Below the pieces are notes generated by a model. That model made no database searches and had not been told where the DNA came from. It worked only from the letters and a program-made list of their open reading frames with translations. Shown here piece after piece: positions 28,139-36,960 of a stretch of 64,000 bases of DNA (position 1 is the stretch's first letter; every line of letters begins with the position of its first letter). Where the stretch lies: NCBI GenBank assembly GCA_937920635.1, contig CAKZUE010000046.1:1-64000 (forward strand), read 5' to 3'. The position numbers and the translations under genes were made by a program. This DNA comes from an uncultured Bryobacteraceae bacterium (GTDB taxonomy: Bacteria; Acidobacteriota; Terriglobia; Bryobacterales; Bryobacteraceae).

Positions 28139-28612
28139 ATGAAGCGAGTCGTCTATCTGGTTGGTGTGGCGGCGCTGACCGCTGCCATGGTGATGGCGCA
28201 GATGAGGGGCGGGCCCGGGGGCGCGCCACCCGACCCGGCGCGGATGGTGGAGGCGCGCGTGGCCATGCTGGCGCAGGCGCTGGGGCTGACGGAAGCCCAG
28301 AAGGCGCAGGCCCTGAAGCTCTTCACGGACGCGCAGGACGCGGGCCAGAAGTTCCGGGAAGAGATCCAGGTGGCGCGGCAGGAGATGCAGACGGCGATCA
28401 AGGCCAACGACCTTGCAGCCATCGAGCGGAATGCGCGCGAAATCGGCACGGCGACCGGAGAGATGACGGTGATCGAGGCCCGCGCGCAGGCGGCGTTCTA
28501 CGCTTCGCTCACGCCGGAGCAGAAGATGAAGTACGACCAGATGCCTGCACGCGGCTTCGGCATGGGGCCGGGCGCCATGGGGCCGGGCGGGCGCATGCGG
28601 CCCGAGCCGTAA
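28139..28612 (+). CDS. Spy/CpxP-like periplasmic protein
   Basis: Signal peptide; LGLTEAQKAQALKLFTDAQDAGQKFREEI ... FYASLTPEQKMKYDQM. Confidence 0.7.
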   Translation: MKRVVYLVGVAALTAAMVMAQMRGGPGGAPPDPARMVEARVAMLAQALGLTEAQKAQALKLFTDAQDAGQKFREEIQVARQEMQTAIKANDLAAIERNAREIGTATGEMTVIEARAQAAFYASLTPEQKMKYDQMPARGFGMGPGAMGPGGRMRPEP

Positions 28613-28650
28613 TTGGCGCGCGCGGCGGGCTCGAATCCGGAGGGGAGAGC

Positions 28651-29718
28651 ATGGCGAACGCCGATGTGACTCCGGCGGCGGCCGCGCTGCCGCTTTCGTC
28701 GCGCCGCGAAAGGAAGCTGGCCGAGAGAGAGCTGGCTTGGGGGAATCTCGTTGAAGCGGGGCTGGCGTGGCAACCGGATCCCAGTCGCCAGGCGGGCGAG
28801 TGTCCGGCGATCGCACTCTCCTCGCCGTGCGAGTGGACGGCGGAACACCTGAAGGACGCGGCGCTGCACGTGCTGCGGGTGGAAGCGGCGCTGCGGGAAA
28901 CAGGCTGGACACTCGGCCTTGTGGCCAGCCACTGGGTGCAGTTTCTGGGGTGCCGTCCGGTGTGGATCAGCCAGACAGCGCTCCGGCCCCGCACGGGCGC
29001 CGCTTGGCCCGGGCGTCAGGGGTTTCAGGATGAATTTCTGACGCCGCTGCTGGAACGATCCGGCTACGGGAGCCCGGCGGGAAGATGGCTCGCATCCGTG
29101 CGGCGCGCCGCTGCGTGGATGAAAGGACGGCGCGGCCCGGAGGATCCGGTCGAATGGATCGAATTGGTGGAGAAGCTGAAGCCGCGGCGGCGGTGGTCGC
29201 CATGGACGAACTCCGTGCGGCCGCTTGAACCTTCCGGGCCGGCGGCGATCCTGGCCAAAGAGGAAGCTCGGCGGCGGGGCGCCCGCCTGATCTATGAATG
29301 GCGCGGCAGGCAGCCGGCAGCGGCGCCGCTGCGGCCCTGGCCCGGCGCCGCCTGGGTGCGCTTCCACGAAGACGAAGAAGAGGCCGCGGCCGATTATCTC
29401 GAGATGCGGGCGCTTCATGCGTGCGCCCTGCCGCTGTGGAATTCCAGCGGAGATCCCATGGCGGCCTGCCCGCGGCGCGCGCCGGCCGATCTGCTCGTCG
29501 CTGCCGGCCGGGGCAACGTGCCGCAGGACGGGCCGGGACTCGAACGGTTCACGCAGGTGATCCGCCGCATGGCCGCAACCGCACTGGTCGAATACACGGG
29601 CGCCGGGGACCGCGGCGGCTGGGATCTGTTTCTGGACACGATCAGCCCTGCATTCCGGGTGGTTCAGGTGATTGAAACGGGGGCGGGCCGGCGGGTGTGC
29701 CTGCTCGAGAGGGAGTGA
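28651..29718 (+). CDS. Degenerate class I SAM-methyltransferase-family (NoeA-like) protein
   Basis: SSPCEWTAEHLKDAALHVLRVEAALRETGWTL...VQFLGCRPVWIS..ALRPRTGAAWPGRQGFQDEFLTPLL resembles the N-terminal region of this family, recognised from memory; motif residues altered. Confidence 0.5.
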   Translation: MANADVTPAAAALPLSSRRERKLAERELAWGNLVEAGLAWQPDPSRQAGECPAIALSSPCEWTAEHLKDAALHVLRVEAALRETGWTLGLVASHWVQFLGCRPVWISQTALRPRTGAAWPGRQGFQDEFLTPLLERSGYGSPAGRWLASVRRAAAWMKGRRGPEDPVEWIELVEKLKPRRRWSPWTNSVRPLEPSGPAAILAKEEARRRGARLIYEWRGRQPAAAPLRPWPGAAWVRFHEDEEEAAADYLEMRALHACALPLWNSSGDPMAACPRRAPADLLVAAGRGNVPQDGPGLERFTQVIRRMAATALVEYTGAGDRGGWDLFLDTISPAFRVVQVIETGAGRRVCLLERE

Positions 29719-29742
29719 AGCCGTCTGTTAGCCTGAACGGTG

Positions 29743-30738
29743 ATGGCGAAGCTCTCTCTTGCGACTGTCGGCGCGCTGCTGTCAATGCCGCTCCTGCCGC
29801 CTCTGGCAGCGCAGATCCCTCCTCCGCAAGTGCTGCTGCGGAACCGTTCCGCCACGGCCCGCCTGTACTTGCCGGATCCGCAGCGGGGCTATTACAGGGC
29901 AACCCGGTTCGACTGGTCGGGGCAGGTGTTCAGCCTGCGCACGCTGCGGCATGAGTATTTCGGGCAGTGGTTCGACCACTACGATCCGCTGCTGCACGAT
30001 TCGATCATGGGCCCCGTGGAGGAGTTCCGCACGGGGGGCGCGGCGCTGGGTTATGCCGAGGCGCCGGCCGGCGGCGAGTTTGTCCGCATCGGCGTGGGCA
30101 TTTTGCGCAAACCTGACGATGCGCCCTTCCAGACTTTCAAGACGTATGAAATCGTCGATCCGGGGCAGTGGCGGATCAGACGGGCCCGGGCGTGGGTCGA
30201 GTTCACGCATACGATCCGGCCGTCCAACGGATATGCCTACGAATACCGGAAAAAGGTGCGGCTGGTGAGGCAGAAACCGCAGATGGAGATCGAGCATACG
30301 CTCGTCAATACCGGCTCGAAAACGATCGAGACGGACCAGTATAACCACAATTTCTTTGTGATCGACGGCCTGCCCACGGGGCCGGGAGTCCGTGTGATTT
30401 TTCCGTTTGAACTGGAAACCGTGAGGAAATTCCAGGCGGATTTCGTGAAAAATCAGGGAAAACAGATTGAGTTTGCCGCGGATGTTCCTGAAGGCGCAAG
30501 CGCTATCGGGGAATTCCGCGGGTTTTCCTCCTCCTCTGCGGACTATGACATCCGGGTGGAACACGGGCCGGCGGGAGCCGGCGTGCGGATCCGCGGTTCG
30601 CTGCCGCTGGTCCGGCTGGTCTTCTGGTGCACGCGGCGCACGTTCTGTCCGGAGCCGTATGTGCGCCTGTCGGTGCCGCCCGGCAGGCGGGTCTCGTGGC
30701 GTCTGACGTACGACTTCTTCGACCTGCCGCAGCGCTGA
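29743..30738 (+). CDS. Secreted protein with possible galactose-mutarotase-like fold
   Basis: Signal peptide MAKLSLATVGALLSMPLLPPLAAQ; beta-rich, EIEHTLVNTGSKTIETDQYNHNFFVID. Confidence 0.5.
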   Translation: MAKLSLATVGALLSMPLLPPLAAQIPPPQVLLRNRSATARLYLPDPQRGYYRATRFDWSGQVFSLRTLRHEYFGQWFDHYDPLLHDSIMGPVEEFRTGGAALGYAEAPAGGEFVRIGVGILRKPDDAPFQTFKTYEIVDPGQWRIRRARAWVEFTHTIRPSNGYAYEYRKKVRLVRQKPQMEIEHTLVNTGSKTIETDQYNHNFFVIDGLPTGPGVRVIFPFELETVRKFQADFVKNQGKQIEFAADVPEGASAIGEFRGFSSSSADYDIRVEHGPAGAGVRIRGSLPLVRLVFWCTRRTFCPEPYVRLSVPPGRRVSWRLTYDFFDLPQR

Positions 30739-30821
30739 AGCTGCGCGCGCCGGGCGGAACGCGATACTCTGGCTGGATCCGGACTCTTGCAGGGTCCGCC
30801 GTGCGAAGCGGGAGGTTAGGC

Positions 30822-30911
30822 TTGTTGCGCACCATTGTGACCGATGTCCAATTCTGGATTCCCGTGGCCGTGCTGCTGGCGGGCGCGGGGCTGTTGGCGG
30901 CGATGAGATGA
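30822..30911 (+). CDS. 29-aa single-TM microprotein, translationally coupled to transporter
   Basis: GGAGG (30811-30815) 6 nt before TTG; (M)LRTIVTDVQFWIPVAVLLAGAGLLAAMR; TGA at 30909-30911 overlaps the next ATG at 30908. Confidence 0.55.
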   Translation: MLRTIVTDVQFWIPVAVLLAGAGLLAAMR

Positions 30912-32197
30912 CTGCTGTGCATGAAGTGCGTGATTCGCGGCTCTCGCTGCACGCCCTCGGCGTGATTTGCGGCCTCGCCGCAGGGGCATGGCTGGGCGCG
31001 GCGGAGGCGCCCACGAAGCTCGTCATGACAGGCATCTCGCCGTTCGTCATCTCCCTGGGCATGGTGGCGGGCGTGTTCGTGGCGCGGTGGACGCTTCCGG
31101 TTGCCATCAAGGGCACGTCCTATGTCTGGCTCGACCTGAAAGACAAGCCGCATCTGGCCGTCTGGGCGGTGCTGGCGGGCATGCTCTGGGCGGTGGCCAA
31201 CACGCTCACCGTGTTCGCCATCCGCAATGTAGGGCTTTCGGTGGCCTTTCCGCTGTGGAACACAAACAGCCTGGTGGGGCTGTTCTGGGGCTGGCTGTTG
31301 TTCAACGAACTGCGGGATGCCGGGCGCGCGGCGCGGGCGAAGGTGCTGGGCGGCGCGGCGGCCATCGTCGCGGGCGCGATGCTGCTGGCGTGGGCGACTT
31401 CGCATCAGCCGCCGAATCCCGAGCACTCCGCCGCGATGGGCGTGGCGGCGGCGCTGATGGCCGGTCTGTTGTGGGGCACGATGTACATTCCGTACCGCAA
31501 AGCGTATATCAGCGGCATGAACCCGCTGTCGTTTGTCACGGTCTTCACCGTGGGCGAGCTGGCCACCTGCGTGGTGCTGGCGATGGCCTTCCATGGCGGC
31601 TGGCAGCCGATGCTGGCCGAGGTTGGCCGCGTCCGCCCGGCCATGTTCTGGCTATTCCTGGGAGGCTTCTGCTGGGTGATCGGGGATCTGTTCCAGCAAT
31701 ATGCGGCCAAATACATCGGCATCGGGCGCGGCATTCCTCTCTCCAACACGAATCAGCTCTGGGGCCTCGCCTGGGGCGCTCTCGTGTTCGGCGAATTTGC
31801 CGGACTCGGAGCGGCTGCCCGGACGCTGATCATCGCGGGATCGTTCGTGATGATCGCCGGCGCCGTGGCGATCAGCGTGGCGGCCGCGCCGGAGGCGGAG
31901 CGCCACTCCTGGCGGAGAGCGATGCGCCGGGAGTGCGAGCGGTACGGGTTGAGGGAAGCCGAAGTCGAGGAGGCGCTGGCGGGCGGGGATCCGCTGGCCG
32001 AAACCGCGCCCGCACGGCGCTGGTGGGAGTTCGTTGTGGTGGCGCTGGCCGCGGGCGTATTTGTGTGGCTCGGCTGGCATGCCGAGAGGCAGCCTCTGGC
32101 GGTGGATGCATTCTGGCTCGGAGTCCTCTCGGCGCTGTCAGCTTTGACGCTTGTGATCGGGGGCTGGATGCTCTGGCGGCGGACGCGGTTTTCCTGA
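30908..32197 (+). CDS. GRP/RhaT-like sugar transporter (10-TM drug/metabolite transporter superfamily)
   Basis: Multi-TM; NVGLSVAFPLWNTNSLVGLFWGWLLFNEL; IGIGRGIPLSNTNQLWGLAWGALVFGE. Confidence 0.75.
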   Translation: MTAVHEVRDSRLSLHALGVICGLAAGAWLGAAEAPTKLVMTGISPFVISLGMVAGVFVARWTLPVAIKGTSYVWLDLKDKPHLAVWAVLAGMLWAVANTLTVFAIRNVGLSVAFPLWNTNSLVGLFWGWLLFNELRDAGRAARAKVLGGAAAIVAGAMLLAWATSHQPPNPEHSAAMGVAAALMAGLLWGTMYIPYRKAYISGMNPLSFVTVFTVGELATCVVLAMAFHGGWQPMLAEVGRVRPAMFWLFLGGFCWVIGDLFQQYAAKYIGIGRGIPLSNTNQLWGLAWGALVFGEFAGLGAAARTLIIAGSFVMIAGAVAISVAAAPEAERHSWRRAMRRECERYGLREAEVEEALAGGDPLAETAPARRWWEFVVVALAAGVFVWLGWHAERQPLAVDAFWLGVLSALSALTLVIGGWMLWRRTRFS

Positions 32198-32246
32198 GCC
32201 GGCGGGCCGCTTGGCGGGCATCGGGTTGAGATATTCTGGACGCTTC

Positions 32247-33290
32247 ATGAGAAGCGTTCCTCTTGTGGCGCCGCGGCGGCTTGAGATGGTCGAAGCGCCC
32301 TTGCCGGAGGGGCCGCGCGCGGGCGAGCTGCTCTTGCGCATGCGGGCCGTCGGGCTGTGCGGCTCCGACCTGCACTGGTGGGCCGAAGGGCGGATTCATT
32401 CGACACCCGCGCGATATCCGCAGATTCTGGGGCACGAGCCGGTGGGCGAAGTGCTGGCCGTGGGCGCGGGGGTCGTCAACTTCCGTGCCGGCGACCTTGT
32501 TTCGGTGGAACCCTCGTTGACGTGCGGGCACTGCGAATTCTGCATCGCCGGGCGGCACAACCTGTGCGTGCATGCGCGCTTTCAGAGCGGCCCGGAGGCC
32601 CCGGGATTCCTGCGCGATTACGCCGTGATCCCCGCCCACAATGCGGACCGCGTGCCGGCCGGGCTGAGCGTGCATCAGGCCACGCTGATCGAGCCGCTAG
32701 CCGTGTGGGTGCATGTGTACGAGCTGGAACCCGTGCGGCTGGGCGACACGGTGGCGGTGGTGGGCGCGGGTTCCATCGGCCTGCTGGGCATCGCCATGGC
32801 GAAACAGGCGGGCGCGGAAATGGTTTTGGCCTGCGACCGCGTGCCGCACCGGCTCGAACTGGCGCGCCGCATGGGCGCCGATGAGGCAGCGCTGGCCGGA
32901 GAGCGCGATTTCCGCGAGCTGGTGATGGACCGGACACGGGGCCGCGGCGTGGACGTGGTCTTTGATGCGGCCGGCGCTCCGGAGACGATCGCGCTGGGCC
33001 TTCATTGCGTGCGGCCGGGCGGCTCGTTCGTGCTGATCGGCATTCCCGAGCCGCTTGAGTTCGCGGTGGATCTGCACGCCGCGCTGGCGAAGGAGCTGCG
33101 GATCCAGGCGATCCGCCGCTCCAATCACAAGGGGGCGCAGGCGGCGGCGCTGCTGGCGTCGGGCCGGATTTCTACGGAGTTGATTACGCACCGCCTGCCG
33201 CTCGAACGCGCGCAAGAGGGCTTTGAAATGCTCTATTCCTATAGCGGCGGCATTGGGAAACTGGTCTTCGATATGGATCTGGAAGGTTGA
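32247..33290 (+). CDS. Zinc-dependent alcohol/polyol dehydrogenase
   Basis: GLCGSDLHWW, GHEPVGEVLAVG, CGHCEFCIAGRHNLC structural zinc motif, VVGAGSIGLLGIAMAK. Confidence 0.92.
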   Translation: MRSVPLVAPRRLEMVEAPLPEGPRAGELLLRMRAVGLCGSDLHWWAEGRIHSTPARYPQILGHEPVGEVLAVGAGVVNFRAGDLVSVEPSLTCGHCEFCIAGRHNLCVHARFQSGPEAPGFLRDYAVIPAHNADRVPAGLSVHQATLIEPLAVWVHVYELEPVRLGDTVAVVGAGSIGLLGIAMAKQAGAEMVLACDRVPHRLELARRMGADEAALAGERDFRELVMDRTRGRGVDVVFDAAGAPETIALGLHCVRPGGSFVLIGIPEPLEFAVDLHAALAKELRIQAIRRSNHKGAQAAALLASGRISTELITHRLPLERAQEGFEMLYSYSGGIGKLVFDMDLEG

Positions 33291-33295
33291 GAATT

Positions 33296-34765
33296 ATGTC
33301 CCGATATCTGGCATTCGATCTGGGCGCCGAGAGCGGCCGCGCCATTTTGGGCGCTCTGGAAAACGGACGTCTGGAGCTGGAGGAACTACACCGTTTTCTG
33401 AACGAGCCTGTGCGCCTCCCGGATGGCCTTTACTGGGATACGTTCCGGCTTTTTCATGACATCCGGGAAGGATTGCGCATCGCGGGCCGCGAGCGGCGGC
33501 TGAAGCTCGACGGTGTGGCCGTGGACACCTGGGGCGTCGACTTCGGGCTGGTGGATGCGAACGGCGAGATTTGCCTGAATCCGCACCACTACCGCGACTC
33601 GCGCAATCAGGGCGCCTACGAGGAAGCGCTGGCGAAGGCGGGCCGCGAAAAGATCTTCGCCGAGACAGGCATTCAGTTCATGGCGCTCAATTCGCTGTAT
33701 CAGTTGTACGCCGCGCGGCGCGCCGCTTCGCCGGGGCTGTGGTCGGCGTCCCGGCTGCTGTTCATGCCGGATCTCTTCAACTACTGGCTGTGCGGCGAGC
33801 AGGCGAACGAACTGACCATTGCGTCCACCTCGCAGTTCTTCAATCCGGCAGCCATGCGGTGGTCGCTGGCGCTGTTTGACTCGCTCGGGCTGCCCAAGGC
33901 GGTCCTGGGACGGGTTCTGCCGCCGGGACAGCGGCTCGGAATACTGCTAGATGAGATCTGTTCGACCTGCGCCCTCGATCCGGTTCCCGTGTTCACGACG
34001 GCGAGCCACGACACGGCGTCGGCGGTGGCGGCGGTACCCGCCGCCGGAGACCGTCCGTGGTGCTACATCAGCTCGGGCACATGGTCCTTGATGGGCGTGG
34101 AGGCGGACGCCCCGGTCATCAACGAAAAATCGCTGGAGATGAACCTGACCAACGAGATCGGCGTGGAGGGGAAGATCCGGCTGCTGAAGAATATCGCCGG
34201 CCTGTGGATCGTGCAGGAATGCCGGCGGCAATGGCTGCTGGAGGGCCGCGAATACAGTTATGCCGAACTCACGGAAATGGCTGCCGGAGCTCCGCCATTT
34301 GTCGCCGTGATCGATCCGGATTCTTTCATCGAACCGGGAGAAATGCCGCGGCGGATCACTGAATTCTGCCGCCGGACAGCGCAAAAAGAGCCGGAATCCC
34401 ACGCGCAATTCATCCGCGTAGCGCTGGAAAGCCTGGCCCTGAGATACCGGCAGGTGCTGGAAATGCTGGAAGAATTGACGGGCGTGCGGGTCGAGGTGAT
34501 CCACATTGTCGGCGGCGGGTCGCGCAACGGGTTGTTGAACCAGTTCGTGGCGGCGGCGACCGGCCGCACCGTCGTGGCGGGGCCTGCGGAAGCCACTGCC
34601 GCGGGCAACATCCTGGTGCAGGCGATGGGAGCCGGCGAGATCGAAGGCTTGACGGCGCTGCGCCGGGTGGTGCGGGATTCGTTTTATCTCGAGACGATCG
34701 AGCCTCGCCACGATCCGGCCTGGGACCGGGCTTATGAGGCGTTTCTGAGGATCAAAGCAGCATAG
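33296..34765 (+). CDS. rhaB: Rhamnulokinase
   Basis: FGGY kinase: RYLAFDLGAESGRAILG, VDTWGVDFGLVD, ASHDTASAVAAVP, HIVGGGSRNGLLNQFVAAATGRTVVAGPAEATAAGNILVQ. Confidence 0.9.
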   Translation: MSRYLAFDLGAESGRAILGALENGRLELEELHRFLNEPVRLPDGLYWDTFRLFHDIREGLRIAGRERRLKLDGVAVDTWGVDFGLVDANGEICLNPHHYRDSRNQGAYEEALAKAGREKIFAETGIQFMALNSLYQLYAARRAASPGLWSASRLLFMPDLFNYWLCGEQANELTIASTSQFFNPAAMRWSLALFDSLGLPKAVLGRVLPPGQRLGILLDEICSTCALDPVPVFTTASHDTASAVAAVPAAGDRPWCYISSGTWSLMGVEADAPVINEKSLEMNLTNEIGVEGKIRLLKNIAGLWIVQECRRQWLLEGREYSYAELTEMAAGAPPFVAVIDPDSFIEPGEMPRRITEFCRRTAQKEPESHAQFIRVALESLALRYRQVLEMLEELTGVRVEVIHIVGGGSRNGLLNQFVAAATGRTVVAGPAEATAAGNILVQAMGAGEIEGLTALRRVVRDSFYLETIEPRHDPAWDRAYEAFLRIKAA

Positions 34766-34781
34766 GACATGGTGCGAGCAG

Positions 34782-34818
34782 CTCCCTGCCGGAGCGGTCC
34801 GGCCCTCCGGACAGGGAG
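34782..34818. terminator. Hairpin between convergent rhaB and clpP
   Basis: ctccctgccggag ... ctccggAcagggag, 13-bp stem with one bulged A; no U-tract. Confidence 0.5.
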
Positions 34819-34837
34819 GCTCGAATCTAGCGGCCTG

Positions 34838-35464
34838 CTACTTCTCCCGCCGGGCGATGATCTTGTCCACCATGCCGTAAGCGAGCGCCTGCTCGGCTTC
34901 CATGATGTAGTCGCGGTCGACATCGCGGGCGATGCGCTCGACGGGCTGGCCCGTGGCGTCGGCGAGGATCTGGTTGAGGATCTCGCGCATCCGCAGGATC
35001 TCCTTGGCGTAGATGTCGATGTCGGTGGCCTGGCCGGCCAGTCCGCTCATCGAGGGCTGGTGGATCAGGATGCGCGAATGGGGCAGAGCGAACCGCTTGC
35101 CCTTGGAGCCGCAGGCGAGCAGCACCGCCGCCATCGACGCCGCCTGGCCTACGCAGTAGGTGACGATGTCGGGCTCGACCAGGTTCATCGTGTCGAGAAT
35201 CGCCAGCCCGGCGGTGATGGAGCCGCCCGGCGAGTTGATGTAAAGCTGGATGTCCTTCTCGGGATCCTCGGCGGCGAGAAACAGCATCTGCGCGATGACG
35301 AGGTTGGCCACCTGATCGTCGATCGGCGTGCCGAGGAAAATGATGTTCTCGCGCAGCAGCCGCGAGTAGATGTCGTAGGCGCGTTCCCCGCGCGAGGTCT
35401 GCTCCACCACCATCGGCACCAGCATGTCCACGGGCGCCGGCGCAATTCTGCTGTCGTTGGGCAT
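34838..35464 (-). CDS. clpP: ATP-dependent Clp protease proteolytic subunit
   Basis: [76 protein letters not shown]. Confidence 0.95.
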   Translation of the reverse strand: MPNDSRIAPAPVDMLVPMVVEQTSRGERAYDIYSRLLRENIIFLGTPIDDQVANLVIAQMLFLAAEDPEKDIQLYINSPGGSITAGLAILDTMNLVEPDIVTYCVGQAASMAAVLLACGSKGKRFALPHSRILIHQPSMSGLAGQATDIDIYAKEILRMREILNQILADATGQPVERIARDVDRDYIMEAEQALAYGMVDKIIARREK

Positions 35465-35483
35465 TCCGCCTCCTTTGCTGTAA

Positions 35484-35501
35484 GCCGCCCCGCCGGGCGG
35501 C
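35484..35501. terminator. Small hairpin between Rrf2-family gene and clpP
   Basis: gccgccc-cgcc-gggcggc, perfect 7-bp stem. Confidence 0.35.
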
Positions 35502-35519
35502 GATGGCCTCCAGCCGGGG

Positions 35520-35996
35520 TCAGGCTTGTTCGCTCTTCGAGGAGCGCTTCGCGGCCTTCTTCTGCATCCTCTCGAGGTTCCTGCGCTTCTGCTCGAACCC
35601 CTTGGCCAGATCCAGAATCGTCGTGCGCTCCAGATACTCCATGATACGATTCCGCAGGGCCTTCCAGTTGTCGTGCATGCCGCAGGGGGCGTCGTCATTG
35701 CAAACCGCCATGCCCGCGGGACAGCGTTCGAAATCGGCCAGCCCGTCCACGGCGTCGACGATGCTCAGCAGGTTGAGTTCGCCCGGCGGAATCCGCAGGC
35801 TGAATCCGCCTGTCGGTCCCTTGCTGGAGCGCAGGAAGCCTTTGCGGGCCAGTTGCTGCAGGATCTTCGCCAGGAAGTGCGCCGGGATGTCCGCCTGCTC
35901 GGCGATCTGCTTGACCATGGCGTACTTGCCTTCGGGCACCGTGGCGAGCTGGACGAAGGCCCGAATTGCGTATTCCGCCGAACGTGAGTAGATCAT
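35520..35996 (-). CDS. Rrf2 family transcriptional regulator
   Basis: [55 protein letters not shown]; candidate Fe-S Cys triad [14 protein letters not shown]. Confidence 0.9.
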   Translation of the reverse strand: MIYSRSAEYAIRAFVQLATVPEGKYAMVKQIAEQADIPAHFLAKILQQLARKGFLRSSKGPTGGFSLRIPPGELNLLSIVDAVDGLADFERCPAGMAVCNDDAPCGMHDNWKALRNRIMEYLERTTILDLAKGFEQKRRNLERMQKKAAKRSSKSEQA

Positions 35997-36090
35997 GGAG
36001 ACCTCTAGAGCGCTGGGTGTTAATACACGTTTGTCCTTTAATACTATATACGAGGATGCAAGATTCGCAACAGAAGATTCAGGGTTTGTT

Positions 36091-36870
36091 TCAAAGATCC
36101 AGGCCCAGGAATCCCCGGACCGCCCGCCCCAGCCCGGGCGCGTAGAGAGCCAGGCTGCCGCCGTAGATCGTGCGCCGTCCCTCGAAATCGTGCCAGACGC
36201 AGCCGGCTTCCTCGCCGATGATGGCCAGCGCAGCCACGTCCCAGGGTTTCAGCCCCGGTTCCAGATAAGCCTCGGCTTTGCCGGAAGCCACCAGCATGGC
36301 GTCCGTGGCGCCGCCCATCGAGCGGACTGCCCAGAAAGGCTCGAAGAACTCCAGCAGGCGCCCGCCCCAGGGCTCGCGGCGCGCCTGGTTCAGTTGCCCG
36401 AAACAGAGGACGGCGCGGCCGGGCTGTGCGATGGCTGAGCAGCGCAACTGTGTTTCCGTGCGCCCTTCCACGCACCAGGCGCCCTGGGCCCTGGAAGCGT
36501 AAAATACGCGGCCCTGCAAGGGAAACGACGCCACGCCCAGCACGATCTCTCCCTCCGCTTCCAGCGCCAGCAGATGGGCCCACAGGAAGGCGCCGCGGAC
36601 ATAGTCGCGCGTGCCGTCGATGGGATCGATGATCCAGCGGCGTCCGCTCGAGCCCGCGCGGCTGGCGCCCTCTTCGCCAAAGACTCCATCCGCGGGAAAC
36701 GCTTCGGCGAGCCGCGCCGCTATCAGGCGCTCGCATTCGCGGTCCGCAATCGTAACCGGCGAATCATCTGCCTTCGTCTCGGCGGCGGCGGAGCCGAAAT
36801 GCCCGAGGGCTACCGAAGCGGCAGCCCGGGCCAGTTCCAGCGCCGTTTCCAGTTCCCGTTCCCAGGCCAT
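36091..36870 (-). CDS. Inositol monophosphatase family protein
   Basis: GEEGASRAG, WIIDPIDGTRDYVRG, WDVAALAIIGEEAG motifs. Confidence 0.92.
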   Translation of the reverse strand: MAWERELETALELARAAASVALGHFGSAAAETKADDSPVTIADRECERLIAARLAEAFPADGVFGEEGASRAGSSGRRWIIDPIDGTRDYVRGAFLWAHLLALEAEGEIVLGVASFPLQGRVFYASRAQGAWCVEGRTETQLRCSAIAQPGRAVLCFGQLNQARREPWGGRLLEFFEPFWAVRSMGGATDAMLVASGKAEAYLEPGLKPWDVAALAIIGEEAGCVWHDFEGRRTIYGGSLALYAPGLGRAVRGFLGLDL

Positions 36871-36960
36871 CCCCTCATCTTACAGCTTCGCGATTCAGTA
36901 ACCTGATAAGAGCCGCGCCCTGCTGGCGCGCCGATCCCAACGCGAGAGGATGACGACTGC

